Shown here: positions 13,218-25,967 of the stretch, piece by piece
How the letters are laid out: each line of letters starts with the position of its first letter
Position numbering within the stretch: the stretch's first letter is position 1
NCBI GenBank assembly: GCA_023678885.1
Contig: CM042952.1
Location: 30,189,736-30,253,735, forward strand
Origin: Pogostemon cablin
Lineage: Eukaryota; Streptophyta; Magnoliopsida; Lamiales; Lamiaceae
Length of the DNA: 64,000 bases
Reading direction: 5' to 3'
Notes under the pieces: generated by a model
What the model was told of the DNA's origin: nothing
Seen by the model: only the letters and a program-made list of their open reading frames with translations
Database searches by the model: none
Position numbers and translations under genes: made by a program

Positions 13218-14060
13218 TCATCTAGTAACTAGAACGTAAATCAAGCCAACAGATGCACCAGCAATGCATAGATATGAAACCCCACGAACACGCACAAAAA
13301 ACGTATTCAAATTCTTGGTAACCTGTAGGGTGAGGGTCAAAATCTGCAACCTCTCCTGCTCCTCCATTTTCTTGAAGAAGTAGATTGGCTTCAACGCTCT
13401 TCTCATCATGAAAGCCAACGAGAATGGAAGCCCAAAAGCTAGCAAGCTCTGAATTGACACCTCCGGAATGGGCGAACCTCGAGTAGTGTATGATATCCAG
13501 GCTCCCAAACCAAGATGCAATAACCCTAAACTAGCTAAGACTTTGCTTAAACTTATACGGTCTTCATCATCGTCTCCAGAACCTCCCGCGTCTCATTGGC
13601 TAATGCCGATAGATCTCGGTCCACAGTGGGCCCTGTGATTTCTTGGTGCTTGAATTCACCTTGGTTTTCAGGTTTTTTTTTCCGTGTGTGATGACGATTC
13701 ATCTGGATTGGAGGTGGATAAGAATCCGTGAATCGCAAATTGGTTTTGGAAATTCTGAGGGTTTAGCAGCGAAGGAGAAACAGCGAGTGATTTGGGGGGA
13801 AACTTTAGACATTGATTAGACGAAAGATTCGGAGTGCGATTAACTAGGGTTTTCTGAAGAAATGGTGGATGATCGGCGGCTTGAGTGTAGCGGGTGAAAG
13901 TGGGGTTTTGGGTGAAAGATCTGATCAAATTTTGGTGGCGAGAGGGATTAAAAGTGGAAAAAAGTAGGGATGTTTGGTGAATGGAGGAGGGTTTGAAGTG
14001 CAAGGAGAGGGATTGATTGAGAAGATTGGCGCATAACTTGCGAGGAATTCTTGAAGCCAT
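13218..14060 (-). CDS. Predicted organellar membrane protein, frame broken twice
   Basis: No family recognised with confidence. From ATG at 14060 the frame gives a Ser/Asn/Arg-rich N-terminus (MASRIPRKLC...) that looks like a mitochondrial or plastid transit peptide. It ends in a stop just after an A9 tract (13674-13682). The next 39 residues, conserved-looking and containing DRDLSALANETREVLE, are in the +1 frame up to a stop near 13553. Then the first frame resumes with hydrophobic segments (LASLGLLHLGLGAWISY; LLAFGLPFSLAFMM), a basic helix and a C-terminal membrane helix before TGA at 13218. Removing one A and adding one base near 13550 would give one protein of about 280 residues. Two assembly indels or a very young pseudogene fit equally well. 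There is no room for introns. Confidence 0.6.
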
Positions 14061-15251
14061 TGTTCAAGATCACCACACAAGAAAATGGCTGGCGTATCTT
14101 TTGCTCAACTTAAGAGGGAGGGTCATTTTTGTAATTAGATACTCTTTACTTAAATTTTAGGGTGATTCGTGCATCTAGGTTAATTACTTAAAAATATAGT
14201 ATACTGGGTAGTTATTTTTTACAAAAAAAATTAATTAGTATTTTATTTTATTTTATAGTGGAGATCAAATTAAAATTTAATCTAACGATTAAAATCGTTC
14301 GGGTGCACCAGATGCATATCAATTGGACTCTAAGTTTAATGTATGAAAACTTCTAATTATGTTACTGACGTGATGTATTATGTGTCAAAGTGTCTTATAA
14401 TAATAATACTTATATGAGACGGGTATATAAGCAAAATAAATTTATTGATAGTTAAAATATATTTTTGTAAAGTATAATGAATAATATATTATAATACGAT
14501 TTTAGAGTATTTTAATATGATAAAAATAAACTATCAGCATAATTTAACTATTAATAAATATATTTTGATAATGAATCATTCCGTATCACAAGAAATACAT
14601 AAGAACTTCACAATTATTTAGTATTTGTTATTGGACCAAGTTTGATTAGGTGCTAGTAAATACTCTTGTGGTTTATGTTCATTATATTCTTAAGGTTTAA
14701 ATTGGAGAGTTCGTATAAAACAAGATCGCATACTATTTCTTGATTAGATGGAGTTGTTCAAGTAAAACGATGCAACCTTGTCTATCATTTTCATTAAAGA
14801 TTTAATGAAGAAAGCTCGCAAAAATATACCTAGAATGATTGCAAAATGATTACAAAAAGCCACAAAATACGTTATTAATTGAAACTTATGCATGGGTGGC
14901 CAAATGGCCGTGGCCTGCATAAACTTTGTTCATCTAACATTCCAAGTATACAACAGTAAAGTTAACCAAGTAAAGAAAACAATTTTATTTTCGAAATTCC
15001 ATTGAGATTAAAGTGGAGAGAAAGAAGAAATGATGAATGTGTAAGCCCAATGGTCCACGATATTCACAACAAGAGACCAGATATATCATCTTCCCCTTAA
15101 CACCCTAAACCCTAGTAACAGTTATCCCTTGAAATTTTTGCACCACCTTGCCCCACTAATGACATATCCAACCACCAAAAACAATATCATAATTAAAATG
15201 GCTCTTCATCCCGGATTAATCCAAAAAAATTTCCCAGCTAAAAAAATGATT
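14061..15251. other. Intergenic spacer, no gene seen
   Basis: Contains the divergent upstream region of the 14060 gene and the 3' UTR of the gene ending at 15252. AT-rich, with no recognised repeat or RNA gene. Confidence 0.45.
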
Positions 15252-18200
15252 CTAAGCAGTGTCAGAACTTCCGTTTGTCTTCGCTTCCGGTCGAACATAC
15301 TTGAGACTACGGGGTGATGGAACTACAGCCTGACTGAGTGTGTCCGCTCCAGTTGAATCGCCCCCTCGCTTCCACTGGAAACTCCTTGCTCCAGGCTTTA
15401 TAGGCATACGAGCTCTGTATAAAGAGGGCATCCCCCCAGAGAAAGGTATTCTGCCATATCTTGGAACAGGGAATGGAGACGCTCGACGAGGCCATGTTGG
15501 GGAAGATGCATCATCAGCCTGAGCAGATCTTTTCTTTACAATCTGCATGTGAGCTAACGTGTTAAAAATTTTCATAGACATAAATATCTACTTCAACCAA
15601 GTTCAACACATGTCGATAAAAGATGGCGCATCATACATTGAAGTTTACAGACCACATTAAAACTTTTGTCAGTTCTCTCACGGTGATCATACATATTGCA
15701 AACTGAGTTTCAATATAATACTTTGATTGATATATTACTTAACAGTAAATAAAGATTCATACAAATACAAAAACACAGGTAGCTCTACATATGTATCCTA
15801 CTTATAAAAATCTTTTAAACATTAAAAATATCAATACTATATGATTTTAGAGACAAACACTATTATAAATTTAAATAAAATAAAAGTCAATTCTGTTCAT
15901 TTACTAATTGATAATGATTTGAAACATTACTTCAGACCAAGGAGTGTGACCCATTATAACAATTATGAGCAGAAAATGTATATCTGATTCTGATCATACA
16001 TTTTCATGGTCTTTATAAAAATTCAAGCAAATTATAACTAAACATACTGCCACATGATATCCCACAGTAAATCATGTTCAAGAAAAAAAAAAAATCTGAG
16101 GTACGCCCTAGATGCCAAGTGCTGACAGATAACCTTCTGTAGATAAAGTAGTATATTTCAAACAGAATATTTGGATGCTAGGCTCCATATGATGAAGGTA
16201 GCATTTCATTCAATTGAGTTCAATGTTTTAAGAGTTGGAAGGATGGTTTTAGGAGATAACGGCGTTCAACTTAACCCTCCTCCCCTCAAAATAAAAAGAC
16301 CATTATAAAAAATAATTCTGAAAGAAAGTACTGAAACTTAATCAACTATAGTTTTTAAATACAAATAGCAGCTCTTCTGCTCTTTATTTTAGCTCACAGA
16401 CAGCAGTTCAGATATAAGAAAGAAATATGTGAATCATTATTATCTCTTGAACATATTTGTGGTCAACAACATTTAGACAGTTCATTCATCTTAAGCACAA
16501 TAAAACCCTTCAAATACATACCTTCAATATGCGAGACATAAAAGAGGTGCCATCCAAAGATAAAGCAAGCTCAGCCGATTCCTTTCTCATAAATTCTATG
16601 CATGCTGACCTGGATAAGCAATGTACTTCAGAATAACATAAACAATAGCAGGCGAAGAAAATGGATAATGAAGCACTTGAAACACCTTACCCTTTAGGTA
16701 GTCCAGTAGCTGGATTAGTTAAAATAATAACTTTGAGGACTTCACCGAACTTGTTGAAATGTCTCAAAAGGCTATCTTTAGTAGCAGCAAAATGAACCTA
16801 ACCCATGGTAATAAATGTATAAGCAACCAACAAATAAAAAGGAGGAAAAAGCAAATAAAAAAGCAGTAGCAATAAACCAAAAGAAAGTTCGTGGTAAAGA
16901 TTCAAGAAATTACATTGCTAACGAAGATGGTTCGAGAATCAGCATCGTCAGTTGGTAGACCAGTATTACGAACAGCTGCATTGCACACCCCCAAGCGTTA
17001 GCTAACGGATCTATACTAATACCATGCAAGACACTATAACAATATAAATTAGTTTAAATGTTCAAAAAAAAATTAGGTCCACAACTGTGGGAAATACTAC
17101 CAGAGGGAAAAAAAAATTCAAATTGGTACATCAACCTAACAATACAAACAAGACAAAACACAACTATGCCGACAAGCATAACTTCCATAAGCAGTCAAGA
17201 TGAACCAATGGTAAGGATAACAAAGCTCACCAGATGGTGTTTGAGTCTTTTCAGATTGCAGATGAATATTATCAGACTTTACCTATGAGAAAGAACCAGA
17301 AAGATGGGTAAATAAGGTGACTGTGTTACAAGAAAGGGACATGTAAAGGTAGCATGAATGATTTCAGTTGAATTACTTACATTTGTGATCAAAGCTGCCG
17401 TAGGATTGTTGTTCTCCTTCATGAACCATTCTCCAGACTTGGTCGACACAGTATCACCACCTAGCATTATTTTGTGATTATCCATCTCAATTTCCTCTGT
17501 CACTTCCTGATATTGTTGTTTCCGGGTATTCATGCTTACAGATGAAGCAATTTTAAAGGATGCATTATGCACTGTTACAGGGTGACTGAAATCACTGCTT
17601 GTTCTGTGCAGTGTTTCATCTACGTTGTCATCACCTCCATATTGTAACTTTAGGGAGTTCTCTACCCAGTTTCTACCAGATGTGCCTGACCGAGAAATAT
17701 CTACAGCTTCCTGTCCCCTTAATTCAGCATCTTCGTAATCTTCATCATCATATCCAAAGTCAGCATCCATGGTTGGGTCAAGAAAAGATGACATGTTCCC
17801 TTCTTGCATGATGATTCCGTCATTTTGTGGGTGATAAGATGAGTGTAAGTTCTCCAATTCAACACTAAAATCTCCATCACCAAAATGTTCAGCAGCAACT
17901 CCATATTCTTGATGATCAGTAGTGTTCGAAACATATGCAGCATGACCGAGTCTATCAAACACGTTGCGCGAGGGTCTAATTTTTGTCGCATCCTTAACCG
18001 CTTCTGCCATAGCTTTAATAGCAGCTGACATGGAGGCACGTTGGATCCTCTGAGGGCGTTCTTCCAGGGATGAATCCACTGTTGTAGAAACGACAGATCG
18101 CAGTTTTTTGAATGAGGGCTCTACTGTTGCATAGGATGGCCTAGAAGTGGCAACAGCATCACGTACTGCAAACTGCAGCAGCCTCCTTGGTGCACTTACA

Positions 18201-21200
18201 GTCGGCTGAGACAACTCCCTCTATCAAATTTAGTAAAACAATGAGAGAAAAGCAATACAAAATTTTCAACAATTGTAAGATAAGTCAGAGACCATTAAGA
18301 TGACAAGTTACGACATATATGATAGGGATCTAAGTGTTCCTGAGACTGTTATATATCACAGTGCAAAAAATAAAGTTTTCTTTTAACTAAAAATTGACAG
18401 ATTTCTCATCCCTTTGTACTATCTATCACTTTTCTAATAAATATTCATCTGCTAAAAAAAGAGTTATAAGGATTAAATAAAGGCCAATCGACAACATACA
18501 AACACTTCAGGAAGAAAGTATGCACCAATGAGGTACCAATACAACGTATCCTGTGATGCACAAATATCGTTCTAGTGGTAGAAAGCAACACTCACAGATG
18601 ATTCCTTTTGTAACTTATGTACAAAAAAGAATAAAAAAATTTTGTGGATTTATTTGGCGTATTATGGCTCCCTGACAGTTTTATCCAGTCTAAACTCGAT
18701 ATGAAAATATTACCTGTCTTGACTGCTGATCCTCATTTCTCCTTCTTTTCTTATGGATTGTTGACCTAGGAGAGCGAGATGAGTGGGGTTGTATATCTCT
18801 AACTTGAGGTGTATCCATGGACTTCACATTGTCAGCCACTGCTTTCTGAGGAGGGGTGACTTCATTTTCATCCACTTCCCTTGTGAACCCTTTGCTTTCT
18901 GAACTATGACGATGTCCTGTTTTAATCGATTCTCTTCTCTGAGTATCTTCAATTGGATGAGACTCATTTTTTACAGCCTTATCCCCTGCCGCCGGCTTTG
19001 TTTTGGAGACTCCATCGTGATGACGTTCTTGTGGTTGCATGTATAGACTTAAATTAGATCCAAGATGATCCCAGAGCCTATGCATAATAGTCGTAATGAT
19101 TACAGATATCAACTTATTGTTTAGACCCAATGAACATCATATTATAAGGCTAATTAAAGAAACCTCACCAAGATATGAAAGAATCGCTGTCGTCTCCCAA
19201 AAAGACATCCAACTCATTTTTTGCTTCATCCTTGCTCCTACCATTCTTCAGCAAGACTATCACATATTCCTGGAGACAAGCACATAAGATACGAAGGAGA
19301 GTTCAATAAATTTTAACAGAATTTGGTACACCTACAAGACAAGAAGGATATTCCCAAGGAGTGAATGCATGTAAAAAATTAACAGACCCCAATAGAAATC
19401 TGTGATGAGAGATGCTTGAACTGAATTGGTATCGCACTAAAAAACATAAAGAATGGAGATATGGAGGGGCATACTATGAAATAGTGCAATTAAACAGATA
19501 TTAATATAATTGAATATTAATCAAATATTTCTTAGAAATTCTCAAATAATTCAATACAATTATTACTTAACAAAACAAAATTCAGTTAAAACATCGTACT
19601 ATTGGCACCAACACTGCTCAAATTGTTTATGCTGTGGAACAGTTGAAGGAGATGACTTAATTAATTATCATCCAAAAGCTAACAAGTTGTACATAATAAT
19701 ATTAACAAGGGTTAGGAGACGGAAAAAAAATATACAAAGAAAAACAGATACTGGTCAACAAAAAGGCAACAACTACTGTCATGAGAACCTGAGCTGTAGC
19801 AGACAAGATAATCGCTCAAACTAAGGAAAAACATAGTTTAGGCAAATTATTCATCTGAAAAGCTATAGATGCTATATCAGATCTGACTTCAGTTGAACTC
19901 AATATGAGCATCACAGATAGAAAGCTGTAAGTTTTCATTGGATTGGATAAAAGTAAAAGGCAACTCATATCTGTAATAACAGTTGATGAAACTTTTTTTC
20001 CAAATTACACTAATTAGTTGATATTCTCTTCAATACCATATAAACATAAATAGATAATAACATATTGCAGATAATGTGACTTTTACTATATAAGCTTCCA
20101 AAAGGAATACATTATTGGGAATTGATCCTAATTGCTTCATCAGCTTAATGTCAGTTAAATCCAAAAAAAAATATGATAAAACCAAATGACTCATGCAGGT
20201 TAATTGAAGGAAATTATCCATGAAGAGAGAACGAGTTGATAGTAATTTTCATGCAAGTATTGTCCCCAATCTGCCAACCCTCATGGGGTGGGGGTTTGGG
20301 GGGTTGTTTAGGAAGTGACAGAGAGATTCAATAGAAGCCTGAAGGCTAAATGAATTGGCACTAAGTGACTAAAGCAATCTCAATCTAAAGAGAGTTCACT
20401 GCAGCACCGCCAACCCAAAACTAACTTAGAACAGGCCAAGTCCTATAAAAATAAAACCCTACTGTAAGTAGCTGAGACGTTCTGAAGTAGTAAATATTAC
20501 TCCAAATTAGATCTTCTATCAACCACTGTGCCATTTAGTCATAGAAATTTATTACATTCATTCCAGTTATAACACAAAGGCCAAGGTTGAAAGTAGTTGC
20601 ACTGAGTATTGAAGAGATTAGTTGCAGATATCAGATGGTGCATCTTCATTTATGCAAACTGAATATAACCTCATGAGACCATGGGAGCAAATACAGATAG
20701 AAAAGAGCTTCAGAAATAACTTCACTAAATTCACAAATTGAACACAGGACTCACATTTATTGCAATTTCAGTCTCCATATAATCGGTATGACAAACATAT
20801 TGAATAATCACAATGTGGCCAATTTAAATGCACCAAATGTTGGTATTCCCATAAGTCCTATTCGGTGTCATTCATTCAAATTGGCATTACTAAAAGCTAG
20901 AGAAGACTGATTAATGATCCAATTAATATAATCCACACCATATAGCAACTGCAATAATAGAACTCTAAGGAACTGCACGCATTTTTCAATCTATTAGTGT
21001 AGCAAACCACGCCGTACGATCCAAATCAATAATCCAAATATACTTAATTCTGAATAAAAAATGAGTTTCAGAAAATTCAATTAAATTCTCAAAATTTCCC
21101 ATTTTCATACCACGAGAGTATCGTCTGTGTAGTCACCCATAAACTCCTTAAGCTTCTCCTCGACGGCATCGCGAAGCCTCGAAACTCCTTCACTTGAGAA

Positions 21201-21233
21201 ATTAACCCTAAATGTCCGATCATCTCCTTCCAT
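15252..21233 (-). CDS. RNA-binding protein: PWI/Nab2-like N-terminus plus RRM
   Basis: Nine exons on the minus strand: 21111-21233, 19169-19269, 18714-19077, 17381-18220, 17231-17282, 16914-16975, 16691-16797, 16522-16609 and 15252-15542. They join in frame to 675 residues. Residues 1 to about 85 form a helical domain with the pattern of the PWI-like N-terminus of Nab2/ZC3H14 (FISWLWDHLGSNL at its end). Then comes a long Ser/Arg/acidic low-complexity region with an RRRN basic stretch. An RRM lies at about 509-582, with RNP2-like TIFVSN and RNP1-like KGSACIEF. The C-terminus is Arg/Pro-rich. Unlike Nab2, I see no CCCH fingers. It is probably a nuclear mRNA-binding or poly(A)-metabolism protein. 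Intron 1 is long (19270-21110) and holds only AT-rich DNA. Confidence 0.88.
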
Positions 21234-22753
21234 CTCCGCAAATCAGCAACAGGCCGCTAAACCCTAACACAATTTCGTATTCGATAAAACCGCTACAAGG
21301 CTCTACCAGGTCTTCCAAACAGCGTAAATATATGAATGGAAACAGTAATTGACCTATTTTCGATTGATCGTATATAACTTATAGAATTTAGCATCTACGA
21401 ACATAATCAAACTTTATTAAAGGAACCACTTCGTGAGTGAATTCGGGCGACTATGAATTGGGAAAAATCGGGAGAAAGAATTTAAATAATCCAATTATCC
21501 AATTTAACGGAGTTACATACAAGGAGATTGCCGGTGGGGGGAGGGTTACACCCAGAAGCTTTTCCGGTGAGGAAGAGCAGCTATGGGCAGTGAGGAAAAT
21601 GACCCCAAACCCTATTTATCGTGTATTCAGGAGCGCAGGACTCGTCGGGGTAAAATAGGTAATTCGAGAGCCGAAAATAATAAATTAACCGTGATCTTGA
21701 TTCACGACTAGGGTATTGGAAATTCTAAATTCAGATTCTACAATTTTAAACCCATTTCCAAACACACTCATTATTTTTATAGAATCGGTCTTTGATTAGA
21801 TTTCCTTCCATTATCAATTTTTTTGTCCAAAAATCAGTCACGACATCAATTTTAAGAAATTATGAATCATCCTAATAACGCATCTAGAATCGTCCTTATA
21901 TAATAACTACACTATTTATTATTCAAAAATAATAATTTTTTTTTTCAAACGGTAAACGTGAAAAGATTGGTTGGCACGAAATAACTATTTTCAAAAGTCG
22001 TCGTGTGGGTAACTCAACTGGTCAAATAAATAGACAACTTGTACAATGACTAATTATCGAATTTCATCCGAAGTGGGTTAAAGGTATTAGTCGATTAAGT
22101 TATCATAATTTACATCTCTTACAAACTGTCGAGCCGGAGCGTGGGGCCTCTTAGATGGGCGAAACTACCTTTTCTGAATAACTATTTTCAAGAGTCATTT
22201 CTATGGTGCCCAATAAGATATAGAATTTTTTAATTCTATTTTTATAAAAATATATACTCCATATTTTATGTCGAAATTAACTAAAAAGTCGAAATGTATT
22301 TCATGTAATACATTTGAATTAAGCAATGCTAAATTGAAAATTAAATTTCAATTTAAAATTTGAGTTAATATATTCAAGTTAGCACAGTTTCGAGTAAATT
22401 ATTGGGTCTTGCTCGAATTTAACTCGAACACATTAACTCGAAAATTTATTTGACCTAAATCATTTTAATACGCATTACTCGAATTTTAAGTTTAATTCAA
22501 ATTATTAACTCAGAAAAACATCTACCAAAAAGTACATTACTCTAATTTTTAACTCGAAAAATATTCTACTCACATTACTCGAAATAATGCGTTTATTATA
22601 ATTTTTTATTTAATAAATATTTAGCTAAAATTGCGTTAACTCAAATTAATTACTTAAAAAAAATATTAACTCAAATATATTTACTCGGAATTTTATTTAA
22701 TCAAATTATTACTTAAAAATATGTTTCACTTTTTATTGAAGTCAAATTCAGGG
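21234..22753. other. 5' region of the RRM gene and AT-rich spacer
   Basis: The first few hundred bases hold the leader and promoter of the minus-strand RRM gene. A 73-codon plus-strand frame at 21437-21658 lies in that leader region and lacks any domain. The rest is AT-rich with no gene. Confidence 0.45.
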
Positions 22754-23606
22754 CAAAGGGTCACATATGCTCTTGAACTATATCACCCGGATCAATTAAG
22801 CTCATAAACTATTTTTTGAACAAATAAACCCTTTATCTTTATAAAATTAAACAAACATGCCCTTCTATCATGATAATTTTAAAGCATTTTGTAACCTAAT
22901 TTTCCAAACGATTCGACCGTTAAAAATTTCAATCTTTATGTTAAAATAAACATCCTTCTTAAGAATTCCATATCTACACTTTTAGATTTCAAATTTATTA
23001 TTAATTGATATGTTTATTATTATTATTTTTTACAATAAATTCATTGAGAAAACACATTAATATATATATTTTTTATAACTTATAACTTTTAATAAAAATA
23101 ATTAAATAATTAGTCTATTAATATTGAATTTGAAATTTGAAACCATAAATGAAAAGCTCATAAGAAGAGTTTTCTTACGATATCAAGTTTGTAAATTTTT
23201 TTACGGTTTAATTGATTGGAAATTCACTTAAAATAAGCTTACATTATAATTTTGGAAAAATTGCTATGAGATTGTGGCATAAAAAATGTGTCTCAATTAA
23301 TATTGAAATTTAAAATCCAAAATGGTAGATGGAAAGATTGTAAATAGTTCTTCATTTCAATATATAGTTTGAAAGTTTTCAATGGTCGGATTGTTCGTAG
23401 ATCAACTTAAAAGAAAATTATATATTGATTTTATATTTTTTACATAAGAGTTTGGATGATTCATTTTTAATAAATAAGGGGTATGACTGTTCAATTTTAA
23501 AATATAAAGGGTATGTTTGTTTAATTTTATAAAAATAATGGATGAATTTGTTAAAAAAATTGTTTAAGGGGTAGTCATATAGTTGAGGGCATATGTGGCA
23601 TTTCCT
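22754..23606. mobile_element. Old Mutator-like terminal-inverted-repeat element
   Basis: The two ends are imperfect inverted repeats of about 110 bp. Left starts GGCAAAGGGTCACATATGC; right, reverse-complemented, contains GAAATGCCACATATGCCCTC. Both continue into matching ATAAACCCTTT and AAACAAACATGCCC-like blocks. No convincing target duplication and no coding capacity. The ends resemble those at 61478-62541. Confidence 0.5.
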
Positions 23607-23689
23607 CTTTGGTTAAAGAAAAACAGTTTCGAATTGCACCAGTAAAAACGTGAAACGTGGCAAAAGATCAGCTACACCGAGAATAGACG

Positions 23690-25967
23690 ACCACCTCATT
23701 TTTCATTCACTATCGCCTCTATGAAAAGCCTTTACTTCTACCATCACCTCTTTCCTCTTTCTAATTTCTCGCATACCATTTCCTGTTCGCTTTTAGGGTT
23801 AGTCTCTTTCGATTTATCTCTGACGCGCATTTGAATTAATTATCTACGCATTTTGATGGATTTCTGTGTTCTTAGTTTGATTATTTGTTCGATTTCTGTT
23901 TAGCAGGGATCGGAGGCGGAAAATCTGACGAGCTATTCTCTCTTGTCTCCTACGCTAACAGGTGAACCTATAGTATCGCATCACATGTTTATGATATATC
24001 TTTTCGTGTTATTGTATGTATGATGTGATTTCATTACAAATTTAAATTTGATTGGATGAAGGCAAAATGTTATTTGACCAATTCAGATTGTAATTTTGTT
24101 TTTCTTTTTTGGGTATAATCTGATCAAAGCGTGCCATGAAACTGGCCAACGTATCAATCATGCTTCAAGCATATATATGTAATATGTGTTCGTGTGTGTG
24201 TGAAATTTAAGAATATTAATTGTTTTACTTTGATGTCAATTTCCAACAATCAGATAGTATAGTAGGATTTGGGCTAAAAACCTTAAGATGTTGCCATACG
24301 AAATGGTTTCTCTCCGATTTTTCACTCTTATTTTATTATTTTATTTTATTTTTGTGTTTTTCTTCTATATACATTGTGTTATTTCTTTTTTATGTTTTGC
24401 TATTCAATCAAAAACCCTCTAACCTGATTAAGTTTTCAGTAATGGATTCTGTTTTTAGGATTGTTCTAACAAACATTTCCCCCAAATCTAGATAGGATAA
24501 TAGAAGAGCTGGGGAAGGGCAGGAGTTTTACAGGCTTCAAAAATTGGCATCTCTTCCGCTCCAATCACTGTACTTTTGTTATATATGTGAAACTCGCCTG
24601 TATAACAGATTTCAATATCAGCTTCTTATATTATCCGCTATGACTGATGCTATATTGATGTAATTCAAGTATACTCTTAACCTGCTAGTTATTGCAGAAA
24701 AAAAAGGTTGAAATAAATATTAGTTGTTTGAATGGTGTCAACAGGCTTTTATTTATTCAGGGCTTGCAGAGTTTTCTAAAGAGATCGCTTGGAAAAATTC
24801 GAAGATGGTGTTACATGAAAAAAATTACTCTATTAATCATGTTGCTTATAAATATGATATTGAAATTTTGTTATTAACTGATACCTTTCAATTGATTGAT
24901 GTTCGAGTGTAAATTGATACAAACATACTGGATAGTCAAGGGTAATTTGTTTTTATTCTTCTTCTTCTTCTTTTGATTGTAATATTATGGTGTGAAAATT
25001 CCTTTTTTTTTTTTTATTTTAAATATCCATGATGTTCATCATCTTTTACGTGGTATATTATTTGACCATAGAGTCTCTATCTTTTATCATTGTCACATTT
25101 TTTTAACATAAGTAATGATACTTTCTAGAACCTGATCCTGTTGTAGCTTGGAATACTATTTCTTTTCTGATTCGGGATAGCTTGTCTTGAAGTTCACTAT
25201 GGTTGTTGACAGTCTGCTGGAGATATAGTATAAGATTTAAGATTTATTTTCTCTTTTCTGTTTCTGAGTGTTGGAGAAATAGAAAATTGTAAGATCTTTG
25301 TCTGTCAATGACTCCTAAGTATATGCTCAATGATTAGTTCAGTGTGAATTTTTGGGGGAGGCAAGACTTATATATTGTGCTGTGTGGATAATTCTGTTAT
25401 GCTGTGATAGTTCGGGTTTTGATTTGTGATACCCGTGGCAGGGAATATTCAAGAATGGAACAAAATGAGATGGGATGCCAAACTTCTCAAGCCCCAGTTC
25501 TCTGTCTAAACAATTGTGGATTCTTTGGAACGGCAGCAACCATGAACATGTGCTCCAAATGTTACAAAGATTTTGTTCTGAAGCAAGAACAAGCTAGGGT
25601 TGCTGCATCATCCTTCCAAAGCATTGTAAACGGGAGCACCAGCAGCATCAAAGGGGATGATGTTGCAGTCACTCTTGAAACCAACGCTACATCACCAGAT
25701 GTCGTTGTGGTTTCATCTCAAATGTCTGCTGAGTCACCAGCGTGTGAGGAGGGACCTGGAGAAGTCAAGGAAAACCCAAAACGGTGTGGCACATGCAGAA
25801 AGCGCGTTGGTTTGACAGGCTTCAGTTGTCGATGTGGGAATTTTTTCTGTGACAATCATCGTTACTCTGACAAACACAACTGCCCCTTTGATTATCGTGC
25901 TGCAGGACAGGAAGCTATAGCCAAAGCCAACCCAATTGTGAGGGCTGAGAAGCTGAACAAGATATAG
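23690..25967 (+). CDS. A20/AN1 zinc-finger stress-associated protein (SAP2-like)
   Basis: The coding part is one exon, 25455-25967, 170 residues. The A20 finger is C17-x3-C21-x11-C33-x2-C36 (CLNNCGFFG...MCSKC). The AN1 finger spans about 111-143 (CGTC...CRCG..FC...HRY...H.C). The C-terminus (AIAKANPIVRAEKLNKI) is typical of plant SAPs, and the N-terminus MEQNEMGCQ resembles the Arabidopsis SAP2 (At1g51200) type. SAPs modulate stress responses, and several have ubiquitin-binding or E3 activity. The 5' UTR is split: a leader exon ends at a GT donor after 23961 and the acceptor AG is at 25440-25441. This 1.48-kb leader intron is a common SAP arrangement. Short frames inside it (for example 24220-24495) are not genes. 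The transcript start is approximate. Confidence 0.92.

Noticed and set aside
17279..18214. A separate 311-residue gene starting at an internal Met
   Set aside because: It is exon 4 of the nine-exon RRM gene plus intron read-through; frames join neatly with exons 3 and 5.
21437..21658. 73-codon plus-strand frame
   Set aside because: Sits in the leader/promoter region of the minus-strand RRM gene with no recognisable domain.
24220..24912. Several short open frames upstream of the SAP2-like coding exon
   Set aside because: They lie in the leader intron between a clear donor after 23961 and acceptor at 25441, and have low-complexity composition.
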